A stretch of DNA of 44,377 nt, taken from positions 1 to 44,377 of the IMG/VR virus record IMGVR_UViG_3300028559_000069. One strand, given 5' to 3'. The notes beneath the pieces are model-generated. The model was not told the origin of the DNA and did no database searches. It worked only from the letters and a program-made list of their open reading frames with translations. Shown here in pieces: positions 38,119-44,377 of the stretch; position 1 is the first letter of the stretch, and each line of letters starts with the position of its first letter. Source of the stretch: a virus. The position numbers and the translations under genes were made by a program.

Positions 38119-38355
38119 TTAGTCGCTCCAGCAATCAAAAGACCCCTCGTATGTGTGGGGATTTTTGCTTGTTTCGGAGCTTGTTTCGGAAAATGTACAT
38201 GACTGCCCTCCGAATCCATGTAGTTCCGCGAGTTCTGTAACGATTTTTTTGTCGAGAGGTTTATCGGAAGTAATCGTGAAATTCCCCCAGTCATGCGTAC
38301 CTCGGTCATTTTGTTTGATTTCACCAGTAATGGTGATTGTGTTATTTATTTTCAT
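38119..38355 (-). CDS. Small hypothetical phage protein
   Basis: A 78-residue, mainly beta protein starting MKINNTITITGEIKQND and ending in a Ser/Thr/Glu-rich tail with SFDCWSD. The ATG at 38355 overlaps the TGA of the preceding gene (ATGA). Alternating hydrophobic residues (TITITGEI, NFTITSD) suggest a small beta domain. No family recognised. Confidence 0.65.
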   Translation of the reverse strand: MKINNTITITGEIKQNDRGTHDWGNFTITSDKPLDKKIVTELAELHGFGGQSCTFSETSSETSKNPHTYEGSFDCWSD

Positions 38356-38552
38356 TGGTTTTTCTCTGCGGTTTCCTTCTTGCGAATATCGGACAAGTGT
38401 TTCGCGCGCCAGAGATCAAGTTCTTCCCAGCCAGCATCAAGAATTTGCGATGCCACGCGGATCGCCGTAATACTCTGGAACATACGGTCTATCTGATCCT
38501 CCGCGATTGACAATCGGTTGCGAAGTTGTTCGTAGGTTTGTTTTTTTTTCAT
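38352..38552 (-). CDS. Small coiled-coil phage protein
   Basis: A 66-residue, almost entirely helical protein (MKKKQTYEQLRNRLSIAEDQ ... KETAEKNQ). The ATG at 38552 overlaps the TGA stop of the resolvase gene as ATGA, and its own TGA overlaps the next ATG. A single long amphipathic helix suggests an oligomerising accessory factor. Function unknown. Confidence 0.65.
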   Translation of the reverse strand: MKKKQTYEQLRNRLSIAEDQIDRMFQSITAIRVASQILDAGWEELDLWRAKHLSDIRKKETAEKNQ

Positions 38553-38932
38553 GGGTGTGTAATTTCGATGGTTACGGATTCTTGGGTTTTTTTGGCGACC
38601 TTCTCTTGAAGGAATTGGAGTTCGACGCTTTGAGGGTCGTCATCGGGGATGAGGGAGGCGTAGCGGAGTTGGTCGATGAGAGGTTTGCAACCGCCTGCGA
38701 AATTATCGGCATCGAGGAGTCGGCAGGCATATCTAGTAATGCTGACAATAACGCGCTTCGGGCGGTCTGCTTTTCTCGATGGCTGGCAGTCCAGTGTTTT
38801 CCGAATAGGCGGTTGAGGCTTGGGGTTAAGTAACCGGGCAGATGGATTGTGATGACCTGCTCGGGCATAGGAGCCGTCGGGTTGCAGGGTGTAGCCAAGG
38901 GATTCAAGGTTTTGTTGGGTGAATGTGGACAT
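38549..38932 (-). CDS. RusA-like Holliday-junction resolvase
   Basis: A 127-residue protein from ATG 38932 (MSTFTQQNLESLGY). The C-terminal 70 residues carry the RusA signature: ITRYACRLLDADNFAGGCK, then DQLRYASLIPDDDP, then a QEKVAKKTQESVTIEI strand. The Asp residues of LDADN and PDDDP are the magnesium ligands of RusA enzymes, which cut four-way DNA junctions during phage recombination and packaging. The N-terminal 55 residues are Pro/Arg-rich rather than a standard RusA N-terminus, which appears in another frame (38572-38868). The frame is open to 39034, but that extension runs into the repeat region and looks non-coding. The gene lies downstream of the primase and overlaps the next gene by ATGA. 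Confidence 0.8.
   Translation of the reverse strand: MSTFTQQNLESLGYTLQPDGSYARAGHHNPSARLLNPKPQPPIRKTLDCQPSRKADRPKRVIVSITRYACRLLDADNFAGGCKPLIDQLRYASLIPDDDPQSVELQFLQEKVAKKTQESVTIEITHP
38572..38868 (-). other. Second open frame overlapping the resolvase, with a RusA-like N-terminus
   Basis: Starts with ATG at 38868 (MPEQVITIHLPGYL) in a different frame from the resolvase. It contains PGYLTPSLNRLFGKHW and HREKQTARSALLSAL, which match the N-terminal P-G-x-x-P-S-x-N-x-x-x-x-x-H-W pattern of RusA proteins. The rest, rich in Ser, Pro and Lys, looks like a shadow. It may be a real overlapping gene, the remnant of a frameshifted RusA, or coincidence. Confidence 0.35.
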
Positions 38933-38956
38933 GGAAAAACGGTGAAAAAAGAGGGT

Positions 38957-38973
38957 GCAGGAAATGCAGGATT
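38957..38973. repeat. 17-bp repeat unit, direct orientation
   Basis: GCAGGAAATGCAGGATT on the plus strand. It is the exact reverse complement of the units at 39055-39071 and 39128-39144. With 39055-39071 it forms an inverted repeat enclosing 81 bp. Confidence 0.85.
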
Positions 38974-39054
38974 TGCGGGGGGGTACAACCCAGCTGCTGG
39001 GAAGAAGAAATAAGAGAAATACCTTTCCTAACATTTAATATGAAACATCCTGCC

Positions 39055-39071
39055 AATCCTGCATTTCCTGC
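39055..39071. repeat. 17-bp repeat unit, inverted orientation
   Basis: AATCCTGCATTTCCTGC on the plus strand, identical to 39128-39144 and the reverse complement of 38957-38973. Confidence 0.85.
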
Positions 39072-39127
39072 AGATTTTACCTCCCAAAGGCTCTTTTTGA
39101 GGTCTTGAATAAAAAGGACGCTTACAG

Positions 39128-39161
39128 AATCCTGCATTTCCTGCGCGGGAAATGCGGGATT
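39128..39161. repeat. 34-bp palindrome of two 17-mers
   Basis: The left arm is AATCCTGCATTTCCTGC (39128-39144) and the right arm GCGGGAAATGCGGGATT (39145-39161). The arms are complementary at 15 of 17 positions with no spacer, so a cruciform would need a few unpaired bases at the tip. It lies 20 bases downstream of the primase stop. No T-run follows on the minus strand, so it is not a classical rho-independent terminator. Confidence 0.8.
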
Positions 39162-39180
39162 GCCAGTGGTTCTTTTGATT

Positions 39181-41613
39181 TCAGGCGCTAAATCCGAACG
39201 CATCTTTTCGTTCCTCCAGTTTGAGTTTGATCCCGTGAATGGTCGGATGGTCGATCCTGTCCGGCTCAATGTGATAGCCCCGCTCGGACATGACTTTTCT
39301 GAGTTGGCGGGTTCCCCTGTAGCGTGGCTGCTCGTTATTTTGATCGCACCAGATGGCGTAGGTTTTCGCCAGCGTCCCGATCCCACAGCGGCCCGTGATG
39401 TCCTTTTCTGTGCATTCGATGAGGAACGATCCGAATTGGTCGCTTTCCTCCCGGTAGTTTTTTGTCGCCTCCACCACTTGGGGCGGTGGGCAAAGGCCAA
39501 TATCTCGGGTTTCGAGGAGTCCGCGGATTGCCCAGTTGAGGATTCCGGCCGCCTCGGCTTCAAATTCCGCAAGGATTTCATGGCGCTCGCGCCGTTCGTT
39601 CACTGGGATCGTGACCGTGAACAGAATCATGTGGACGCGCCGCCATATTCCCTCGTCCGTGCCTTGGACATCCGGCTTGTGGTTTCCCATGAGCCAGAGC
39701 TTGTGAGTGGGGAAAAAGGCGTATGGTTGTTCAAATGGCCGGCGGGCATTGATGGCATCGCCGCCGGTGATCGCTTTCACTTGGCTGTCGGCCAATTTCC
39801 GCCCCTCGGGGATTTCGTCCGTGAGGACAACCCGTTTGCCCTCCATCGACGCCTTGTAATAGTCGAAATTATTATCCGACTTGGCAGCGAGGAGCGCGGC
39901 AATCGGGACCGTGGTCATGAGGTCGCCGAGGAGAATTTTTAACACCCCGAACAAGGTTGACTTGCCATTCGCTCCCTTGCCGTAGGCAAAGAAGAGGGCA
40001 TCCTTGTCCACACGACCTGTCAACGAATAGCCAAATGCACGAGCCAGATAGACTCGCGTCTCGACATCCGGGATGAATCGATTGAGAAACGCATCCCATT
40101 TCGGACACTCTGCGGACACATCAAAATTGATTGGTGAGCGCGTGGTTGCGTAGTCGGATGCTCGGTGTTCGCGGAAGATACCTTCCGCAAAATCCAGAGT
40201 TCCGTTGAGCCCCACGAGAATCTCAGGGTTGGAGTCAAAGGCGGTCGCCGGAAGGTTCATCTCGCTCTTGGCTATGCGCTCCACGGAGGCGAGATATTCC
40301 GAATGGCAGAGTTTATGGCAGCGATCTTCGAGGCCCTTGATTTCCTTGATGCGGGGGTCTTTCTTTTCGTCGTCGCAGGGCAGCGCCTTCATTTCAGCGC
40401 GCACTGAGTCGGCTACACGCTGATAAACCTCTGCGAGCGTGTCGGATATATCGAGGAGCGTCGTATTTCCCGTGTCGCGCCTCCATAGTCCGTCCTCATA
40501 GACCATCCAGACTTTAGCGTGGATATTCCAAACGCGCAGGCCCTTTCGGAGTTCGGCCCACAGGCGGGCGTCTCCCTTGTGGGCCTGCGTGTATGCCCCC
40601 ATAATGCGTTCGCGGGAAATCTCGGTTCCGATAGCCGCGACATCCGCACCGGCCATCGGGTCTTCCCCTTGCCCTGGTCCGAGGGTTGAGTCAGCAAACC
40701 GGATTCGGCCAGCCCAGCGTTTGCGCCTCCATGCCTCACGGGCATCGAAGCCGTGTTCACTGGCGATGTGTGCCAGCGTTCCGACTCCCACCTGCTTGAG
40801 CCGTGCCTTGTGCTTGGAGGCGTATTCGCCATCCTTCTCCTCTGGTGACCATTGGTGCAGGGTGCGCGCGCCGTCTAACATCGGGAGGACGCTCCACACT
40901 GCGGACGCGATCTTCAGCCATGTGTCGTAGTCCGGGCGCGGTGGGATGAATCGCAGCATTTCGGCAATGTCTGCCGCTGTCGTTTCGACTGGTGGACGCC
41001 ACACCTCACGCTCTGGCATTTTGTCCGGCACGGGGATTGGCTGGTAAATGTCCGCTGTCTCCATGTCTGGATCGTAGGAGACAAAGCACAGGCGCATCGG
41101 GTCTTTGGTCGCCTTGTCCAGAGTCAGCCGGTGCTTCTCACGGAAGTAAAGTTCCGCCGCAAACCATGAATCCTTGTGCTTATTGGTATCGACTGATACC
41201 ACCGCCTTGAGTCCCTGCCCGGAGGGGCCAACGAAAACCGCGCCCACATAGGGATCGGCGAGGAGTTCAGCCCGCTTGGCGCGCACCACCGAGTCGTCGG
41301 CAAGTATCGGGTTATCTTTAAGGTCGAAGTCTGCTTGGAGCCAACCGCTATGAGTGATCGCCTTCGCCTCGGGCGAGAGTTCCCGTTCACGGGATAGGCA
41401 ATGGCAGGAAATGGTAACGGCTGGGAGGTCACGCTTCTTGGCTGTGTAGCGCGGCTCGTCTCCACGCTTTAGGTGTTCGCGGAGGATATCGACCTGTCTC
41501 TGCCAGCGTCCATCCTTCACCCCTTGACAGAATACCTCCAGCGATATCGCCTCATCCGGTTCATCGGCAAAGGCATTGGAAAAAATTGAGATATTCGTCT
41601 TGAGTGTATTCAT
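39181..41613 (-). CDS. Primase-helicase (BT4734-type N-terminus, D5/P4-type SF3 helicase)
   Basis: An 810-residue replication protein. The N-terminal part (about 60-200) has WLQADFDLKDN (91-101) and GPSGQGLKAVVSV (129-141), the acidic and Ser-Gly-x-Gly-Leu-Lys motifs of BT4734/PrimPol-like primase domains. A PriCT-like helical segment follows (RPDYDTWLKIASAVW, 226-240). The C-terminal helicase has the D5 N-terminal region (LNGTLDFAEGIF), Walker A GKGANGKS (545-552), Walker B VVLTDEIPEG (595-604) and sensor-like LWLMGNHKP (639-647). A winged-helix-like end follows. It should prime and unwind DNA at the phage origin. It starts directly after the helicase gene, with a nine-codon ORF in the junction, and is followed by the palindrome-rich gap. 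All catalytic motifs appear intact. Confidence 0.88.
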   Translation of the reverse strand: MNTLKTNISIFSNAFADEPDEAISLEVFCQGVKDGRWQRQVDILREHLKRGDEPRYTAKKRDLPAVTISCHCLSRERELSPEAKAITHSGWLQADFDLKDNPILADDSVVRAKRAELLADPYVGAVFVGPSGQGLKAVVSVDTNKHKDSWFAAELYFREKHRLTLDKATKDPMRLCFVSYDPDMETADIYQPIPVPDKMPEREVWRPPVETTAADIAEMLRFIPPRPDYDTWLKIASAVWSVLPMLDGARTLHQWSPEEKDGEYASKHKARLKQVGVGTLAHIASEHGFDAREAWRRKRWAGRIRFADSTLGPGQGEDPMAGADVAAIGTEISRERIMGAYTQAHKGDARLWAELRKGLRVWNIHAKVWMVYEDGLWRRDTGNTTLLDISDTLAEVYQRVADSVRAEMKALPCDDEKKDPRIKEIKGLEDRCHKLCHSEYLASVERIAKSEMNLPATAFDSNPEILVGLNGTLDFAEGIFREHRASDYATTRSPINFDVSAECPKWDAFLNRFIPDVETRVYLARAFGYSLTGRVDKDALFFAYGKGANGKSTLFGVLKILLGDLMTTVPIAALLAAKSDNNFDYYKASMEGKRVVLTDEIPEGRKLADSQVKAITGGDAINARRPFEQPYAFFPTHKLWLMGNHKPDVQGTDEGIWRRVHMILFTVTIPVNERRERHEILAEFEAEAAGILNWAIRGLLETRDIGLCPPPQVVEATKNYREESDQFGSFLIECTEKDITGRCGIGTLAKTYAIWCDQNNEQPRYRGTRQLRKVMSERGYHIEPDRIDHPTIHGIKLKLEERKDAFGFSA

Positions 41614-41643
41614 TTAAGATTTTTCTTTTGGTCCCATCGTCAT
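41614..41643 (-). other. Nine-codon ORF bridging helicase and primase, with a 12-bp repeat
   Basis: On the minus strand an ATG at 41643 overlaps the helicase TGA (ATGA) and encodes MTMGPKEKS, and its TAA (41616-41614) abuts the primase ATG. AATCTTAAATGA occurs at both ends (41651-41640 and 41621-41610). It may act as a ribosome-coupling mini-ORF, or reflect a 30-bp tandem duplication of the gene junction. Confidence 0.35.
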
Positions 41644-43058
41644 TTAAGATTCTTGTAAAAGTTGATCGCTGCTTCGCTCACATGGACGCCTTTGATCCAA
41701 TCCTTGAGGTAAAGCCCTCTGAGTTCCCGCAGGCGGGAAAGCGCCACATACGCCTGCCCAGGCTCACGAGCGGCGCGGATGTCAATATGGCCGCTGTTGA
41801 GAGTGAGGCCCTGTGACTTGTGGATGGTCAGCGCATAGGCAGGCCGAAGAGGGATTTGTGTCATGGTCGCCGAATCCTCTCGCTGCGGGTCAAATTGGGA
41901 TGACCGCTTGGGGATGTTCACCGTCTCGCCATTGTCAAAGGCCACCCACACCGATTCCGGCTCCATGTCCTTCACCGTCCCGCAGAGGCCATTAACAACC
42001 GTGTAAGACATGTTGCATGTCGCCATGACGCGCGCCCCTCTCTTGATCGTGAGGTGAGTCGGGGTGATCGAGTTCTTGGCGAGGAAGTCCGCCTCATGCT
42101 CTGCGCCTGTGAATTCCGCCTCGTAGCTCAGCTCGGGCGATTCGATATCCCCGATTTGGTAGGCATTCCACTTGTCCACCTGTGCGTTGTGGGTCATCAG
42201 ACGCACCACGCGCCGGTCCACAAACATCTTCACCCGGCTGCAAAGCGTATCCGCCACCGCCTTGGATATGCGCCCCTCACGGAAGTTGTTCAGCGCCTCG
42301 GTGAAGAGCGGTTCTTTCTGACGGTGAATCTCCGTGAGATAGGCATTGCAGAAAGAGGCATCACGCCACGCCTGCGAGGCAAACGCCCAATCGTATTTGC
42401 CATCCTTTGCCACCGGAGGGAGTTGGAGGAAATCTCCCACGGCCACGAGTTGGATTCCTCCAAAGGGACGATCCACCTTGCGGATCGAGCGGCAATGGAA
42501 ATCGAGGTAGTCGATAATCCTGCCCGGCAACATGGAAATCTCATCGATGATAAGGCATTCAGCCGCCTTCACCCGAGAAAATGCCGAATGACGCGAGAAC
42601 GGCATCGGATTCTTTCGGAGGAAAGCCAGATAGTTCTCGAACCTCTGCCCCGGCGCAGGCCCCAGCGCCATCCCCGACCAGCGGTAGATAGTATGCGCGG
42701 CAATCCCCACGCCGGCATTCTTGCGGAATTGGTCTTGGAGGTTCAGCGCAGCGATGCCCGTGGTCGCGCAGACATCCACCCGACGGAATGACTGCCCGAT
42801 GTATTGCAGGAGAGCGAATGATTTTCCAGTACCTGCCATACCGGAAAGGAACACATTTGCACCGGATTGGATGAGATTCACCGCCTGCTGTTGTCCTTGC
42901 GAGAGAGTTATCGTCGGCTCAGTATTCACTGACGCGCCCCCGAAAGAGATGGATGGCCTTGGCGAGGAATCGCGCCTCGAGATCATCCGGCCCTTCGAGG
43001 TATCCCATGCGGACGGCTGAACAGAGTTCTCCCGCGATTCGATGAGGTTCATCGGCAT
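41640..43058 (-). CDS. Pif1/RecD-like SF1B DNA helicase
   Basis: A 472-residue protein with all helicase motifs: Q-motif region LSQGQQQAVNLI (52-63), Walker A SGMAGTGKS (72-80), motif Ia ATTGIAALNL, Walker B CLIIDEISML (168-177), motif III VGDFLQLPPV (207-216), LTEIHRQ (241-247), motif V YALTIHKSQGLTL (408-420) and motif VI AYVALSR (436-442). It is a compact form without a large accessory domain. It would unwind DNA 5' to 3' during replication or recombination. The start at 43058 lies six bases after the previous stop and lacks a Shine-Dalgarno sequence. ATGs at codons 3 and 25 are alternatives, since the first 45 residues look disordered. Confidence 0.9.
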   Translation of the reverse strand: MPMNLIESRENSVQPSAWDTSKGRMISRRDSSPRPSISFGGASVNTEPTITLSQGQQQAVNLIQSGANVFLSGMAGTGKSFALLQYIGQSFRRVDVCATTGIAALNLQDQFRKNAGVGIAAHTIYRWSGMALGPAPGQRFENYLAFLRKNPMPFSRHSAFSRVKAAECLIIDEISMLPGRIIDYLDFHCRSIRKVDRPFGGIQLVAVGDFLQLPPVAKDGKYDWAFASQAWRDASFCNAYLTEIHRQKEPLFTEALNNFREGRISKAVADTLCSRVKMFVDRRVVRLMTHNAQVDKWNAYQIGDIESPELSYEAEFTGAEHEADFLAKNSITPTHLTIKRGARVMATCNMSYTVVNGLCGTVKDMEPESVWVAFDNGETVNIPKRSSQFDPQREDSATMTQIPLRPAYALTIHKSQGLTLNSGHIDIRAAREPGQAYVALSRLRELRGLYLKDWIKGVHVSEAAINFYKNLK

Positions 43059-43064
43059 CGTCGC

Positions 43065-43478
43065 TTAAAACGGGTCCGTTTCGCTGCGTTTGCGGTTCAG
43101 GAGTGGCAGTCGGTGGAGTAGGATCGGCGGTTTGCTTTGAAACGCTTGCACTGCAATCCATGCCTGCTCCCCGTTCGGATCGATCACAATCCCGAGGTCT
43201 GACTCGAAGGAGTGCATCGAGTCGAACCACTCCCACTCCGCTACCGGCGCTCCCTCCTTTGGGTGTTCCATAGGAATGCGCTCCCCGAGGGTCAATGCCC
43301 CCAACTCGCGTGGAGCCGGGGGTTTGACTTTTGGGGCGCAGGCGTCGAGTCCCTGCTTGATACTGGCGGCAAGGTCAGCATTTTCGCTGTCTGGCGTGAT
43401 TTTAATGCCGGTGGAGGTTGGTTGAGTTTCAGCGGTTTTGGCCGCTTTCTTGGCGAGGATTTCGGCGAGGGTTGGCAT
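43065..43478 (-). CDS. Hypothetical early phage protein
   Basis: A 137-residue protein from ATG 43478 (MPTLAEILAKKAAKTAE). The start is fixed by a TGATG overlap with the stop of the upstream gene. The N-terminal helix is followed by a Pro/Ser-rich linker, then a globular half with WEWFDSMHSFESDLGIVIDP and EQAWIAVQAFQSKPP, suggesting a small beta-rich domain. It lies between a recombinase-associated protein and a helicase, so it is probably part of replication or recombination. No family recognised. Confidence 0.7.
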   Translation of the reverse strand: MPTLAEILAKKAAKTAETQPTSTGIKITPDSENADLAASIKQGLDACAPKVKPPAPRELGALTLGERIPMEHPKEGAPVAEWEWFDSMHSFESDLGIVIDPNGEQAWIAVQAFQSKPPILLHRLPLLNRKRSETDPF

Positions 43479-44221
43479 CAGTAATCGTATTCCTCCACTT
43501 TCACCGGAGCGGCAACCCGCACGATGGCTGCGGCTTCCTGCCAAACGCGAAGCCCAGGGATTTTTGCCCCCATCTTCACCACGGCACGGATCGCAGCGTT
43601 GTTTGGGGTGATGACACAGAGTTCCGGGCGAGCGGCATGGAGCGCGGTGATGTCCACCACTTCAAATTTCCAGTTCGTCCGACTTGTGATTCCCTCGGGC
43701 CTTGGTCCCTCGGCATTGATTGCGGCAAGTTGGCTTGCGGCAATCTTATCCGCTGCCTCGGCACGGGCGGCATCTGCTGCCTCCTCATCGCCATTTGCCA
43801 CGGCTTGCGCCTGCTTGGCGTTCATTTCCGCGATGGCATCCGCTTGGGCCTTGGCCGCTTCCTCGCGTTCCTTCTCAGCCTTCCGGCGTTGGGCCTCTTG
43901 GTAGGAGCCAACAATCACCGACAGGCGCTTGGCCTCCGACTCCAGCGAGGCCAAGTAATCCTTCGCCACCGCATCGATCCGCCGGCCAACCTCCAGCACC
44001 GGCGCCTTCACTTCCTTACGGCTATCCTCCACCGAGCGGGTCAGCGCCTTGAGTTTTGTCAAAGCCACCGCCGCTGCGTCGAGGTCAGCCACCGAGGCAA
44101 TCGCCTTGATGCGCCCGCTCGCCTCCAACGCCAATGTTCTGGCGTTGAAGGCTGCCACGGACAGCTCGATCTGCGGGCAGGGGAGACTGCCCGATACAAC
44201 GATTTCAAGCGTGTCGCTCAT
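43478..44221 (-). CDS. Coiled-coil protein of phage recombination modules (DUF1351-like, tentative)
   Basis: A 247-residue protein from ATG 44221 (MSDTLEIVVSG). AGGAGG at 44239-44234 lies 12 bases upstream, the clearest Shine-Dalgarno sequence in the window. A helical N-terminal half with a long Glu/Lys/Ala coiled coil (about 105-170) is followed by TSRTNWKFEVVDITAL and AIRAVVKMGAKIPGLRVWQE. The R-T-x-W-x-x-E-V-x-D and late G-L/V-R-V-W/Y elements resemble phage proteins encoded next to RecT- or Bet-like recombinases and exonucleases. It may act as an accessory factor for single-strand annealing, by inference. The stop overlaps the next ATG. Confidence 0.65.
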   Translation of the reverse strand: MSDTLEIVVSGSLPCPQIELSVAAFNARTLALEASGRIKAIASVADLDAAAVALTKLKALTRSVEDSRKEVKAPVLEVGRRIDAVAKDYLASLESEAKRLSVIVGSYQEAQRRKAEKEREEAAKAQADAIAEMNAKQAQAVANGDEEAADAARAEAADKIAASQLAAINAEGPRPEGITSRTNWKFEVVDITALHAARPELCVITPNNAAIRAVVKMGAKIPGLRVWQEAAAIVRVAAPVKVEEYDY

Positions 44222-44225
44222 TTTT

Positions 44226-44377
44226 TTAGAATTCCTCCTCGGCAGTCGCTGCGGCGAGTTCCTCTTGGGCACGCTTCAGCGCCTTGACCAGACGCTGGTC
44301 AGCGGCGCTCGTTCCCGCGTTGGGAACCCAATTCTTGTTCAGCTTCTCGATGGCACCGGCATCAAGGTCACGCACTT
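44226..44377 (-). CDS. 3' end of an unidentified early gene (cut by window edge)
   Basis: An open frame enters at the right edge and ends with TAA at 44228-44226. It encodes the last 49 residues: AGAIEKLNKNWVPNAGTSAADQ and a helical end QEELAAATAEEEF. It stops four bases before the ATG of the coiled-coil gene, and its last codons contain that gene's AGGAGG, so the two are co-translated. The neighbourhood suggests a recombinase or single-strand-annealing protein, but the visible part is not diagnostic. Confidence 0.6.
   Translation of the reverse strand, partial: VRDLDAGAIEKLNKNWVPNAGTSAADQRLVKALKRAQEELAAATAEEEF

Larger units (their letters stand above)
38933..39180. other. 248-base non-coding, repeat-rich gap between primase and resolvase
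   Basis: No credible gene. It contains four copies of a 17-mer in both orientations, including a near-perfect 34-bp palindrome just after the primase stop. Candidate roles are a replication origin, a recombination or regulatory site, or a small palindromic mobile element. Confidence 0.6.

Noticed and set aside
38933-39034. N-terminal extension of the resolvase ORF
   Set aside because: The extra 34 residues (hydrophobic then Cys/Phe-rich) come from the repeat region; the internal ATG at 38932 gives a more sensible protein.
39128-39161. Palindrome as a rho-independent terminator of the primase operon
   Set aside because: The arms pair well, but there is no following U-run on the transcribed strand and no loop; other roles are more likely.
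38957-39161. CRISPR array
   Set aside because: The repeats are only four, occur in both orientations and have unequal spacing (81, 56 and 0 bases between units); no cas genes are nearby.
38904-39581. 225-codon minus-strand ORF overlapping primase and the repeat gap
   Set aside because: Out of frame with the primase motifs, Arg/Ser/Pro-rich, and runs through the palindromic repeats; a shadow frame.
39160-39942. 260-codon plus-strand ORF
   Set aside because: Antisense to the primase-helicase C-terminal domain and begins in the repeat region; no independent support.
42054-42791. 245-codon plus-strand ORF
   Set aside because: Antisense to the SF1 helicase, whose motifs are all intact on the minus strand.
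43418-44287. 289-codon plus-strand ORF
   Set aside because: Complement of the recombination-associated coiled-coil gene in GC-rich DNA; its sequence is His/Gly/Arg/Leu-rich and lacks domain features.

Overview
The window looks like part of a tailed double-stranded DNA phage genome, or a prophage. Every gene I can support lies on the minus strand, so transcription runs from high to low coordinates. Genes are packed tightly, many stop and start codons overlap, and the two terminase subunits, a portal, a tail-fibre-like protein, a primase-helicase and a RusA-type resolvase are recognisable. No chromosomal gene, integrase, capsid or lysis gene is visible. The host cannot be named from sequence alone. 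Most late genes lack a Shine-Dalgarno sequence and start after A/T-rich DNA, whereas the rightmost early gene has a clear AGGAGG.

Right part (about 38.5-44.4 kb, visibly GC-richer): the replication and recombination module. In transcription order it holds the 3' end of an unidentified gene, a coiled-coil protein of a type that accompanies phage recombinases, a small unknown protein, a Pif1/RecD-like SF1 helicase, a primase with a C-terminal D5/P4-type SF3 helicase, a repeat-rich non-coding stretch with a strong palindrome, and a RusA-like resolvase. A second open frame overlapping the resolvase also looks RusA-like.

Middle (36-38.5 kb): a string of small overlapping genes, one with a Cys4 zinc ribbon, leading into the small terminase. 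A 306-base non-coding gap with the best promoter in the window follows, then two more small genes. The large terminase (34.0-35.9 kb) is followed by three low-complexity proteins, one of which carries a perfect 287-bp direct repeat.

Left-centre (4.1-30.0 kb): a single uninterrupted ORF of 8610 codons fills more than half of the window. It belongs to the 'polyvalent protein' class known from phages and conjugative elements. Recognisable domains, N to C, are: a GNAT-like acetyltransferase, a zincin-like helix, a DdrB/ParB-like domain, a RelA/SpoT synthetase-like domain, a SpoT/MESH1-type HD hydrolase, an N6-adenine DNA methyltransferase, an SNF2-type helicase, an ADP-ribosyltransferase-like domain, a RadC/JAB domain with intact metal ligands, a second ligand-less RadC-like domain, a short polyvalent-protein-associated module, a TGT/DpdA-like barrel, a phosphoribosyltransferase, an HExxH metallopeptidase and a long helical C-terminal region. 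Inside a disordered linker of this ORF, on the same strand, the DNA forms an almost perfect tRNA cloverleaf with anticodon CAU.

Left end (0-4.1 kb): portal, two small unknown proteins, a tail-fibre-like protein and the start of another gene. A 17-base motif (GCCnAAACAnTTGACAA and close variants) recurs in four late intergenic gaps and is probably a phage regulatory element.

By inference, the giant protein is a counter-defence and host-takeover factory, possibly delivered with the DNA. The rest of the window supplies replication, packaging and portal functions.
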